This document shows positions 34,141 to 43,966 of a stretch of DNA of 64,000 nucleotides, piece by piece. A program made the translations under genes and the position numbers. The stretch spans positions 14,068,190-14,132,189 of the forward strand of contig NC_135782.1 of the NCBI RefSeq assembly GCF_028453695.1. Direction: 5' to 3'. Position 1 is the first letter of the stretch; each line of letters begins with the position of its first letter. A model generated the notes under the pieces. That model was not told the origin of the DNA. It saw only the letters and a program-made list of their open reading frames with translations, and searched no databases. The DNA is from Augochlora pura (taxonomy: Eukaryota > Arthropoda > Insecta > Hymenoptera > Halictidae).

Positions 34141-34266
34141 GTTACATGAGTCACGTGACTCAATCTCATACATATTCGAATTCATTTTCTTAGATAAAAT
34201 AGAAATACCAAAAGCCAGAAAAATCATTTTAGACATCTCAATCGAAATCGCTTCGATCACAAAGGG
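34141..34266 (-). mobile_element. Probable end of a piggyBac-like MITE
   Basis: On the minus strand CCCTTTGTGATCGAAGCG begins at 34266 next to TTAA (34267-34270). It matches the end at 27559 in most positions. The inner boundary is not visible, so the left limit is arbitrary. Confidence 0.4.
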
Positions 34267-34270
34267 TTAA

Positions 34271-35358
34271 TGATTCGCAAAGATAGCTATACACACAGCG
34301 ACGTATTCTATCTTCCGCCGATTTTCCCGTCGATTTCTACCCGCGAACGGTGTCCCGGTAGAAACGGGCGTCCCGGCGCGTTTCCCCGGTCCGGAACGCC
34401 GAGACACGGTGAATTGATTTTCGAAAATATTATCGAGCCCATTAGCCGGGCATTAATTTTATACAATAGTAATTACGGACGGCGCGGGGTGCCGGCCGGG
34501 TGGGGGAGGCCAGGTAGGCGGAAACGGGTTCTCGGGAAATTAAAAAGCGGAACAAAAGTTGCCGCCTCATTATTGCGGCAAATACTCCGCGCGGGCGCGC
34601 GGCGGTCCCGATTAATCTCGCTCTGAAAATCGGCGAAATCGAAAATCGGAGAGCCGTCGCGTGAACGGAGTGAGAGGAGTGGGGGGGGAAGCGAATCTCG
34701 CAGCATTTTCCGTCGGAGGAGACGAGACGAGACGAGACGCCCGGTAATTAACAGAGGTAAGAAAATTAAAAGCGGGGGAAAAAGCAATTAACAAAGGAAC
34801 ACACACGGGTGGCCCGTTGTAACGCGCGTCCCCCCCCCCCCCACCCCCCTCCCCGGGTAAAAGTAAACTGGTAAACAAAACCGGTTTAATTAAATGCTCT
34901 CCGCCATGTAAAAAAAGCTGCCCGGGAAAGTTTCGAAAGTGGAAATTAACGAAGACGCCGTAAATATTTTATTTCGGGGATAAAATCAACCCAGCCGTGA
35001 GTGAGCACGACGATGGGGAGAAGGAAGGTGGTGGTGGGAGGGGGAAGTAGAGATAATGAGAGAGTGCCGGGATATCCCCGTTTCTCGCCCTCCGTTTCCC
35101 AAGCGATGCCCGGCCGAACGAGAAATCATAATTTCCATTTGTCTTCGTTTCGTAAATAGTTCGGCCAAGCACCGATCTTCCCCTCCCCCCATCGGAAGTC
35201 TCTACTCAACTTCTCTAATTACGCCGCCTTCGCGGGGCCAAGTAAACCGAGCTCTGCGTAAATACTTCGTTATAGTTGCGCGCGGAACGCGCCCTCTGCG
35301 AACACTGCCTCCATGCTATTTGGTTCTTGAGTCGAATGACGACGTCGATTTTTCGAAA
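34271..35358. other. GC-rich block with C/G runs
   Basis: CpG-rich. An 8-base G run is at 34681, 13 C at 34830-34842, and a GACGAGACGAGACGAGAC pentamer repeat at about 34720-34738. Overlapping frames on both strands are unrecognised. A mariner is inserted at its right edge. Confidence 0.55.
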
Positions 35359-35360
35359 TA

Positions 35361-35905
35361 TTAGAGTGTCCCACAAGTTTCTTCCTTTTTTTTTGATGAA
35401 TACACGATATTTGTTGTTTAAGGTGGATCTATTATGTTATATATGAACCGTTCTGTTCTATAACCTTCTTTCATCTCTCAGGGAGCCTCGTTATGCCCTC
35501 TTTCCAAAATTGTTGCAGCTTATTTGCAAAATATTCATCTAGGTGCGTTTTTATTTCGCTTATGGATTTGAAAGATTTACCACGGAGAGGATTTTTTAAG
35601 GAGAGGAACAAGTGATAATCGGATGGAGCAAGGTCTGGAGAGCTAGGAGGATGAGGTAGAACGTCCCAATCAAACTGTAATCATTTTTGCCTTACGGCCA
35701 ACGCCACATGCGGTTTTGCGTTGTCGCGATGGAAAACGACGCCTCGTCGGTTCGCCAATTCTGGCCGTTTTTCTGCTATGGCGGCTTTTTAATTGATCCA
35801 GTTAATTGCAATATTTGTCAGCATTGATCGTATCACCTTAAGAGAGGAGCTCGTAGTACACTACACCTTTCCAGTCCCACGAAATTCACCAAAGAACCGT
35901 CTTAA
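35361..35905 (-). mobile_element. Mariner 3' half, minus strand, same family
   Basis: The 3' TIR TTAGAGTGTCCCACAAG starts at 35361 after TA (35359-35360). The element runs leftward in its own coding sense from about 35905 and is closely similar to 8240-8738 of the first copy, but retains about 50 bp that copy lost. Its 5' half is missing; homology stops at the edge of the 47-bp satellite. Confidence 0.9.
35432..35905 (-). pseudogene. Mariner transposase C-terminal half, with several stops
   Basis: On the minus strand the frames read WDWKGVVYYELL, then HRDNAKPH with the second catalytic Asp codon at 35723-35725, and SSPDLAPSDYHLF with the third Asp at 35618-35620, 34 residues apart. It ends ITRLPER, a stop in place of the usual Trp, KKVIEQNGSYIT and the terminal stop at 35432-35434. 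At least four in-frame stops plus frameshifts make it inactive. The segment around FKSISEIKTHLDEYF is intact here. Confidence 0.9.
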
Positions 35906-37020
35906 TCCGTTATTGTAATGTAAGTAAACTTTATACAACCGTCTTAATCCGACTCAATCTAATATTCAATCCTATCAAAATGTAGTTCGAACCCCTTTTA
36001 ATCTCTTAATATTCTAACCCAACCCAATCTGGTTTTACATCGGTTAACCTAATTAATAACCTAATCGGCAAACCTAACCTAACTAGTTTCACATCGATCC
36101 AATATATTAATATTCAAACGTAATCTAACCTACTTTTAATCCGCCACAATCTAGTAACATTCAAACCCAATCTAACCTAACTTTAATTCGATCTCATCTA
36201 GTAGTATTCAAACCCAAGCTAACCTAACTTTAATTCTATTGATCTAGTACTATTCAAACCTATCCAAACTTAGTTCGAACAACTTTTAATCTCTTAATAT
36301 TCTATCCTAACCTAATCTGATTTTACATCGGTCTAAATATTGCAATATTCAAACTTACTTTAACCTAGGTTTAATCCGACTCAATCTAGCAATATTCAAA
36401 CCTAACCTAATTTAGTTTGAATCTGTTTCAATCTCTTAATATTTAAACCTAACCTAATCTGCTTTTACATCGGTCTAAATATTGTAATATTCAAATTTAA
36501 TTTAACCTAGGTTTAATCAGACTCAATCTACCAATATTCAAACCTATCCTAACTTAGTTTGAATCCGTTTCAATCTCTTAAAATTCAAACTTAACCTATC
36601 TAGTTTCACATCGATCTAATATATTAATATTCAACCGTAATCTAACCTACTTTTAATCCGCCACAATCTAGCAACATTCAAATCCAATCTAAACTAACTT
36701 TAATCCAGTCCAATCTAGTAGTATTCAAACCCACTCTAACCTAACTTTAATTCGACCCAATCTAGTAGTATTCAAACCCAATCTAACCTAACTTTAATTC
36801 GATCCATTCTAGTAGTATTCAAACCCAAGCTAACCTAACTGTAATTCGATCCGATCTAGTAGTATTCAAACCCAATCTAACCTAACTTTAACTCTAATCA
36901 ATCTAGTAGTATTCAAACCTTATGCAACTTAGTTCTAAACTAGTCCAATCTGGTAATATTCTTACCCATCTCGTCCTAGTCGCAACAAATCCTTATCTAG
37001 TAACATTCCCCAATCAAATA
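35906..37020 (+). repeat. Tandem satellite, unit about 47-48 bp, about 20 copies
   Basis: The unit combines TAGTATTCAAACCCAATCTA and ACCTAACTTTAATTCGATCC. Copies near 36680-36920 are the most uniform. A longer pattern with TTTTACATCGGTCTAAATAT shows a higher-order period near 170 bp. AACCTAACCTAA words in it are reverse-complement relatives of TTAGG. Confidence 0.88.
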
Positions 37021-38110
37021 ACACAAACTCAAACCATATCTTCATCGTGATACAAAATTATTTAACCGGACGGCGCGTTAAAATTGAAAAATCGCGGCAA
37101 ACCGCGACGAAAAAAAAAAAGAAAGAAAAATCCGTCAAGCATAATTTACAGCCGGCAATCAGTTTTGCAGTTGCCCAAGCCCCGCATCGCCATTTTTTCC
37201 GGTGCTTTATCGTAAAACAGGTTCCGCAACGGCAACACGTGTAATAACATTGTTAGAATTCGTCTATAGCGCTCGGTTACGCAACGTTGCAATTAACCAT
37301 CGGAGCCTCGCCCCGTTCGCCCTATTGTCCGCGGACGATTTTTTCCTCTGTTTTCCGCGGCGTTAGTGGCGTTCGCGGCCCAATACCCGCGATGAAATTC
37401 CAGATTACTATCCGTTCCCGATGTTGACCTTTGATATTCGGTATTATTATAAATTGAATTGACGTGGGGAAGGGAGGGTGGCGTGGGCCGGTGCGCGCAG
37501 CGATGCCTTTTCAGTCCGGTAGCGCGCGCGCAACAAATTCGACCTAACAATTCCCTTCTTCCATTATTAATCCTTGTTCTGGCACAGTTTCAATTCCCGC
37601 GCAATAAAATTCATTGCATTATTAATAACTCCGGGCTTATAGAAATCATTTTTGCTCTTTCGCTTTGTTCGTCTTTCTCTCCCATCTCCCTCTTTGTCTC
37701 TCTCTCTCCCTCTCCCTCCCTCTCTCCCTCTCTTTCTCTCTCTCTCTCATTTCTCTCTTTCTCTCTCTTTCATTCGGTTCGGAAAATATTTCTCTCCCGG
37801 CGGGATCCCGTCGCTCTTTCACCGAGAAATTTATTAAACGATGATAATACGTTTGAATAATTCTTTCTGCGTTCCGCGCAATTAGTTTCATTTGTTTCGC
37901 TGAAAAAGTCCAAATGTTCGGGCGCGGCGCGACGCTCCCGTCGGGTTGTCGATCGCGCCATTAATTTTCCTATGTACGTACCGCCCCGGTAATTGTTGAA
38001 CGACGCGACGGAGACGCGGATTTCAATTCGATTCCTTTTTTCAGCGTATTTAGAGAGGTTGATTTTTTCTTTTTTTTCGAGGCGGGATTGATGATCGATT
38101 GCGTCATTTT
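37021..38110. other. GC-rich block with a CT repeat
   Basis: CpG-rich single-copy DNA. Pyrimidine-only CT repeats cover about 37674-37775. Frames at 37459-37860 (plus) and 37646-37891 (minus) are simple-repeat artefacts. Confidence 0.55.
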
Positions 38111-38261
38111 TAGGGGCGATCTAATTAGTCAGTTATTTAGTATAGTTAATATACTACATAGTGTAGGAAATGTATTAACTATAGTGTAATACTATAATAT
38201 GTTATGGATGTAACATTGACCTAACCTAAAAATCTGACCGAGATTGTGCTGTAATTAGTAT

Positions 38262-38532
38262 TGTTACGGCGATCATGTGGAGTCGCCGTAATGAAGAAAT
38301 ACTTCATAGTGAACAACCCCTAAGGAAATAGAAGAAGTTCGGGGTTGTCACGGAGTCGTTGAATTGACAGTCTGTCGAAGAGACTCTCTCGAACTGTCAA
38401 AGCGAGAGGACGTGTATAAACAATAATAGTTCCAGATATAATTAAATGTTATTACCTTATTAGTTATTGTTAATTGTGAACCAATAAAGAATATATACAA
38501 GATGCCGCGACGTTCGTCGAGAACGCGCAACA
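38262..38532 (+). mobile_element. Solo LTR, probably Ty3/Gypsy type
   Basis: 271 bp starting TGTTACGGCG and ending GCGCAACA, flanked by the 4-bp duplication GTAT (38258-38261 and 38533-38536). It has a polyadenylation signal AATAAA at 38483-38488 and a 9-bp hairpin at its start (TTACGGCGA 38264-38272, TCGCCGTAA 38283-38291). A second pair is TTGACAGT 38364-38371 and ACTGTCAA 38393-38400. No internal retrotransposon region is present, so it was left by LTR-LTR recombination. A 4-bp duplication suits Gypsy; superfamily is inferred. Confidence 0.8.
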
Positions 38533-38993
38533 GTATATTATATAATATAGTTTATATATTAAGTAACTATAGTGTAATTATATATATTATATATATAGTA
38601 ACTATAGTGTAATACAATAATATGGTATAGACCTAACCTAAAAGCTAACCGAGATAGTACTCTAATTAGTATATTATACAAGGTGGGGCATTTTAAACAG
38701 GTCACCTGAATATCTCGCTTGTTTTTGAAGATAGAAGAAAATGCATTAGACCAAATTTACTTGGTATCGGGGAGCTTATCATCTGGTAATACCAATTTTT
38801 CTGTAGGTGGAGGCGTCAAGGACATATGAAGGTCAATTCTGTTTTTTTAAATGGAACAGTAAGTGTCTTTATTTATATTCTGATAGAGTGTTTCAAGACG
38901 AATACAATGACCTATTATGAAAGTCATTCAAGGTCACCCAAAGTCAACTGCAATAGAAAATAAATTGTTTCAGAGTACTTTTCGAATATTTGT

Positions 38994-39059
38994 GTATCAC
39001 GTGTGCGTATCACGTGTGCGTATCACGTGTGTGTATCACGTGTGTGTATCACGTGACAC
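38994..39059 (+). repeat. 13-bp minisatellite carrying five CACGTG boxes
   Basis: The unit CACGTGTGCGTAT repeats with G/T variation. CACGTG occurs at 38998, 39011, 39024, 39037 and 39050, exactly 13 bp apart. The last copy continues as CACGTGACACGG. The perfect spacing indicates recent slippage amplification inside the element leader. CACGTG is the canonical E-box bound by bHLH factors, but regulatory use is only a possibility. Confidence 0.9.
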
Positions 39060-39120
39060 GGTTCACAAAAGGTATGTTTATTTATATCCTTAAACATTGG
39101 TAATTGAACTATCGACTAAA

Positions 39121-39186
39121 ATGCGTTACACGATAGCAGAGAAAATAGAAATGGTTCTTATTTATGGTGAATGTGAGATAACATAG
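39121..39186 (+). pseudogene. Truncated DUF4817-type transposase start
   Basis: Twenty-one residues, MRYTIAEKIEMVLIYGECEI plus T, then TAG. The pattern AEK-EM-IYGE is that of the first helix of DUF4817 domains found in insect transposon proteins. The remainder of the protein is absent. Recognised by memory of the family pattern only, so moderate confidence. Confidence 0.5.
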
Positions 39187-39740
39187 ATCTAACTACCTTT
39201 AACATAGACCTAATGTGAGAATGACCGAGATAATAATACAGTTGCTATATTATGTAATGTAGTTATTATGGTAACTATAATATAGTACTATAATATATTG
39301 TAAATCTAACGCAAACCTAACATGAAAATGACCAAAATATTACTATAGTTAGTATACTACATAATACACTTACTAAAGTAACTACGAAATAATATCATAT
39401 TATAGTAACTACAGTACTATACTATATTTTGTGTTAGCATTAATAGCTATGTTTCAGTAACTATGCCTACTATAGTATCGTGCTATTCTAGTAATAGTTA
39501 CGATATTATAACAGTAATAATAATTGTAGTAATAATAGTAGTAATAATAATATAGTATCGTGCTATGCTAGTAATTATAACTGTAGTCACTCCATTATAG
39601 TACTATGTAGTAGTAACACTATAATACTATTGTACATATAGCATTATTGTATATTATATAATATTACTATACATTATAATACTATTCTACAGCATTACAC
39701 ATATATGTCTACTATTATCCTAATAATAGTACGAATAATT

Positions 39741-40235
39741 TCCATAATTTTCGTTAATAGCGTGGAATAGAGTATAATACAGTAGAGTATAATGTAGAAT
39801 AGAGTAGAATAGAGTGGAACAAAATGTAACAGAGTAGAGTGGAGCAGAATAGAGTGGAAATTGATTAGATTAAGGTTGAAAAGAGTAAAATAGAGTACAA
39901 CTGCGTAGAATAGAGCAGAATAGAGCAGAAGAGAGCAGAACAATAGCAGAAGAGAGCAGAAGAGAGCAGAAGAGAGTTGTATAATATAGAACAGAAACAA
40001 ATAGAGTGTAATAGAGTAGAGTATAGAGCCATATAATATAGAACAGAGTCGAATAGAGTTTAGAGAGTAGAATATAGGGTACAATAAAGTGGAATAAAGA
40101 AGAATAGAGTAGAATAGAGCAAAATAGTGCAGAATAGAATAGAATAGGGTGGAATAGAGTAGAATAGAGTGAAATAGATTGGAATTGCATGAACCAGAGC
40201 ATAATACAATATAAAATCAACTATAACAGAGTGGA
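39741..40235 (+). repeat. 10-bp-type repeat (AGAGTAGAAT)n
   Basis: About 480 bp of AGAGTAGAATAGAGCAGAAT-like sequence, the plus strand strongly purine-rich. Long minus-strand frames rich in Leu/Tyr/Ser (39695-40220) come from the repeat. Confidence 0.85.
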
Positions 40236-40279
40236 ATCAATCACACTATAATCATAATACATATATAAAATCACACTAT

Positions 40280-40341
40280 ACCGCAGATTCTCTCAAATTC
40301 ATACACAGCGTGGCACAGAAAGAACTTATAGTATACCCCAA
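40280..40341 (-). mobile_element. Possible tip of a mariner, minus strand
   Basis: On the minus strand from 40341 the sequence has TTGGGGTATACT then ATAAGTTCTTTC and GTGCCACGCT. The last parts match the 5' end of the 7135 element (ATAAGTTCTTTCCGCGCCAC) closely, and TA lies outside at 40342-40343. Homology fades after about 60 bp. Confidence 0.45.
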
Positions 40342-40680
40342 TATTATTCAACCAGCATTGAATTGCGATTTCGACGGCTTGAGATCTACTCTTAGACACA
40401 GGTTTGCGTGGCGAGTGGAGGTGGCCGACGACAATTGACGTAGTTCTCGTTCTAAACAAAACACGCGTAACTCGATTCGTAATCTAACGCCGGCACGCGT
40501 TCTTTCCAAAGCAAGTTCGGCCGTTGTTCGAATTCCCCGGCGCCGGTGTCTTTGTGCGCCCGCTAATTTCAACTTCTCGACAAGCGGGAGACTCGCGATG
40601 CCGTATCTAACCCCTTCCGCCTCTTTCAACCCCGTGCAATATCAGAGTATTTTCTGCAATTAAATTGGCATCCCGTATAT
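40342..40680. other. GC-rich single-copy block
   Basis: CpG-rich from about 40370 to 40630. Two minus-strand frames (40271-40459, 40348-40629) are unrecognised. Confidence 0.5.
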
Positions 40681-41095
40681 TAACCAAATTTACATCTCGT
40701 ATATTAACCTGTATATTATGATATACTATAATGTTATACTATATTATCTGTATATTATGCTATACTATAACATTATACTATAGTATATGTATATTATGCT
40801 ATACCATAATAGTATATTATTTTATATAATCTATATACTATGCTATACTATAACATTATACTATAGTATCTGTATATTATGCTATACCATAATAGTATAT
40901 TATTTTATATAATCTATATACTATGCTATACTATAACAGTATACTATAGTATTTGTATATTATCCTATACTATAATAGTATACTATTGTATATAATCTAT
41001 ATACTGTGCTATACTATAACAATATGCTATAGTATCTGAATATTATGCTATACTATAATAGTATAATATATTATCCATATATTATGCCTTGGTGA
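40681..41095 (+). repeat. AT-only satellite, unit about 83 bp
   Basis: CTATATACTATGCTATACTA starts near 40831 and 40914, with a variant near 40997 (spacing 83). Units are made of near-palindromic words such as ACTATAGT and TATACTATAGTATA. A related array is at 41916-42335. Confidence 0.85.
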
Positions 41096-41915
41096 CATGC
41101 GACGATTGGTTAGCGCCATAATAATTATATTAATAATAAATAATTCTGATAAACACTAACTCATACTCACAACAAATACTAATAAAGAAATACTCAGAAT
41201 TCGCTAATAAATTAATAAAAAAATACCAAAGAGCAAGGACGGCTCGCTATGTTTTCTTCTCCTTTCTACGCGCGTCTACCAGCGCGTCACGTGACCCACC
41301 ACCACTCCATAGAATTCGAAATCTAGCCTTGTCGTCCGGCAACCAGGCGAACGCCGGCGGGTCGCGCGAAATTCGGGGAATTTCTCTCGGCAAACAGGAT
41401 ACGTGCGTCGAACAGGAGATTCCCACGGCTCGTCAAGCCCGTCGCCGTTTGAGTTTCCCGCCGGTTCGCGCCGCCGCCGGTCGCCTGCCGCCGCGTTCGA
41501 GGAATTCATTAAAAAGAACCGAGAGCTGTCTCCGATTTAATCGGCAGACGGGAATAATTAATGAACAGAGAGACCGTGGACCGGCGTGCGCGCGCGCGCG
41601 CTCGCACGGGTCGCCGTCCCTGCGGCCGGCCTCCAAAAACCGTCGTAGTAATAACTTCAATTAATTTTAACGATGTCTCGGTGTTGTTTCTAATTGTGCC
41701 AGACGCTCAGATCGATTTCCGGTTGATTCTAGGACTCCGCGTGACGAAGAACCATCGGAGACACGCTAATTTCAAGATGGCGAAAGTGTCTTCAATGTCT
41801 GTCGAACTATATTTTGCTGGAATTGTTGCTATTTTGAAAAAATGTTGTTCTTCAAATTTGTCAAAAATTTTTATTTGTCTTTGTCTCGCTTAGAGACAAT
41901 GCAAGATCTTATAGA
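41096..41915. other. GC-rich block between two related AT satellites
   Basis: 41240-41800 is CpG-rich, with alternating CG at 41587-41601. Frames 41329-41664 and 41561-41893 (plus) and two on the minus strand overlap each other and are unrecognised. Confidence 0.5.
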
Positions 41916-42335
41916 TAATATATTACTATATTTTCTACATACTGTACAATACTGTAATGGTATAGTATATTATCTATATACTATGCTATACTATGATAGT
42001 ATAGTATATTGTCTATATGCTATACCATACTATAATTGTATACTATATTATCTGTATATTATGCTATACTGTAATAGTACACAATTGTATATTATCTGTG
42101 AATGCCCTATGCTATACTATGATAGTATAGTATATTATCTGTATACTATAATACAATTGTATACTATTGCATATTATCTGTATACAATGCTATACTATGA
42201 CAGTATACTATATTATCTGTATATTATGCTATTCTATAATAGTAGACAATTGTATATTATCTATAAATGTACTATACAGTACTGTAATAGTAGAGTACAT
42301 TATCTATATACTATACTATATCATAATATATACTG
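41916..42335 (+). repeat. AT-rich satellite related to 40681-41095
   Basis: TATATTATCTGTATACTATG, CTATACTATGATAGTATAG and ACAATTGTATATTATC recur at roughly 50-bp spacing. The words CTATATACTATGCTATACTA are shared with the 83-bp array. A 173-codon frame (41842-42363) with many Tyr and Leu is a repeat artefact. Confidence 0.8.
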
Positions 42336-43080
42336 CTTGACCGACCCTCTAGCTTATATCTAACCAAACCATCTCCACCACTCTTCCGCGTTATAACGTC
42401 AAAAAAATGTCTCACCTCATTAAACCATCTTTAATAAAAAATAAATTCCACCGGTCTCAATTAACAAAGACAGTTCCGATATAAAATTCGAACAAAAAGA
42501 AAAAAATCCACATACAGATGGCCCGCCACTGGACGATCGTACCACCGGCAATGCAAAAACATTAATTGCTCGGTGCTGTTTGTAGCGAGCGGGTGCACAA
42601 GGGGGTTGGGGGTGGGGGGAGAGGGAAATTTGATTAATAAAATTGTATTAATTATTTTCGTTTGTCGGTGTATCGAGAGCCCGCAAAAAATCATCGCCGT
42701 GATTCCCCCCACGGTCGCGGCTCTCAGCCGTGTCCCTGCTCCGATATCAGCGCGGAAATATTATTACTTTTTACCGATCCACGGCGAAAATGGGTATATT
42801 GTTAAGTACACGCCGCGTTGCATCGTTAATTACATTTTAAAAGAAAGCCGGCAGGGGGAGGGGGCGGGGAGAAACAACGCGGGCAGAGGAGGAGGAGGAG
42901 GAGAGAGACCTGTGTATCCGCGACAGCGGAATAATTCATTTAAATTTGTAATTACGAGCGCGTCAGAAGGAAAGGTTCAATTAAACTGTCGGATTCCGTT
43001 CGAACGGATTCAAAGCGGCTCATTTTATTTTTACCCCACCCTGCGGCCCCCTTCACCACCCCCACCCCCACCGTACATCT
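42336..43080. other. GC-rich single-copy block
   Basis: Contains GGGGGTTGGGGGTGGGGGGA near 42600-42620, a G-quadruplex-type motif, and a GGA repeat near 42888-42904. The 171-codon frame 42573-43088 crosses these and has no recognised domain. Confidence 0.5.
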
Positions 43081-43094
43081 CTCTCTGAACATCT

Positions 43095-43130
<36 letters not shown>

Positions 43131-43320
43131 GACTGATTGACTCTCTCTCACTAGGTCTCTCTCTCCCTGACTGACTGCCTGACTCTCTCTCTCTTTTTCT
43201 CTCTCTCTTTCTAGCTCTCTCTCCTTCCCCCTCTCTCTCTCTCTCTCCCTCTTTCTAGCTCTCTCTCCTTCCCACTCTTTCTCTCTCTCTCTCTATGTCC
43301 ATTTAATTTCTTCTTCTATA
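43081..43320 (+). repeat. Pyrimidine-rich (CT)n tract
   Basis: CT dinucleotides with GACTGACTGA-type interruptions and two TTTCTAGCTCTCTCTCCTTC segments (near 43208 and 43251, about 43 bp apart). Confidence 0.85.
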
Positions 43321-43360
43321 ATCGCTCTCCCTCTCTTTGTGTTTATTTTTCCTGTTTTTA

Positions 43361-43964
43361 TTAGGTTGGTGCATATGAAATGTCAGATGTTTAAGTGAAT
43401 ATATGAAACTGTATATCTTTCTTCAAAAGTTGTTGAGTCAATCAAAATATGGCCCGTTTGCTTGATTACACCTTTTTAACGATATTTCAATACAGAAATG
43501 CCTGTCTTAAACAAATTCTGATCTTTAGAATCAATAAACTCTGATATGGAATATTTCAGACTGTCTTCATTTATATACTATTTAGCCCGTGTAAAAACTG
43601 TCCTAAATGTTTAAAACAGTGTAAGTCGGTTGGCGAAAGATCTATATTTTATAAAATTTTATATTTTGCTTCGTTTAATGTTCGCAATTGTTTTGTACGA
43701 CTTGTGCGTGGTTTTTATGGGCTTAAACAGTATGTAAATGGAGACAGTCTGAAAGGATTCCAAACTACAGTTTATTAATCCGAAAAATCCGAATCAAAAA
43801 TCTTCAATTTCTTGAAGACGGACATTTATGAATTAAACTCGTGTTGGAAAAAGTGTATTGAAATAAATGGGGTACATGTCGATTAAATCAATAGCTTTTG
43901 AAAAAAAGATATGCAGTTTTATATGCTCACTTAAAAATCCAATATTTTATATGCACCAACCTAG
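43361..43964 (+). mobile_element. Internally deleted mariner, 604 bp
   Basis: The left TIR TTAGGTTGGTGCATATGAAA at 43361 and the right TIR CTAGGTTGGTGCATATAAAA (minus strand from 43964) are flanked by TA at 43359-43360 and 43965-43966. The TIR differs from that of the 7135 family, so it is a second mariner lineage. Only the end of a transposase reading frame is left, which makes it non-autonomous. It inserted between two pyrimidine-rich tracts. Confidence 0.88.
43779..43886 (+). pseudogene. Mariner transposase C-terminal remnant
   Basis: The frame reads FLKTDIYELNSCWKKCIEIN then GVHVD and a TAA stop at 43884-43886. It has the usual mariner ending pattern W-KCI--NG-Y just before the stop. Upstream frame is closed by a stop at 43776-43778. 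No catalytic residues remain. Confidence 0.7.
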
Positions 43965-43966
43965 TA

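Larger units (their letters stand above)
38690..39186 (+). mobile_element. 5' part of an IS630/Tc1-like element (DUF4817 type)
   Basis: It starts CAAGGTGGGGCATTTTAAAC after TATTATA and runs through a non-coding leader, a 13-bp CACGTG minisatellite and a short transposase start at 39121. The 3' part is missing; satellite sequence resumes at about 39187. The start word and the coding start resemble insect elements whose protein begins with a DUF4817 helix-turn-helix. Confidence 0.55.
38111..39740 (+). repeat. AT-rich satellite interrupted by two mobile elements
   Basis: Units contain TAACTATAGTGTAATACTA, GACCTAACCTAAAA and CTGACCGAGAT followed by TAATTAGTATATTATA. They appear at 38111-38261, 38537-38689 and, with more decay, 39187-39740. 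A solo LTR (38262-38532) and an IS630-like element (38690-39186) interrupt the array. Confidence 0.75.

Noticed and set aside
41842..42363. 173-codon Tyr-rich frame
   Set aside because: Falls in an AT-rich tandem repeat; the Tyr/Leu/Cys content follows from TATACTAT words.
42573..43088. 171-codon plus-strand frame
   Set aside because: Crosses G-rich and GGA repeats and ends in a C-rich poly-Pro; no recognised domain.
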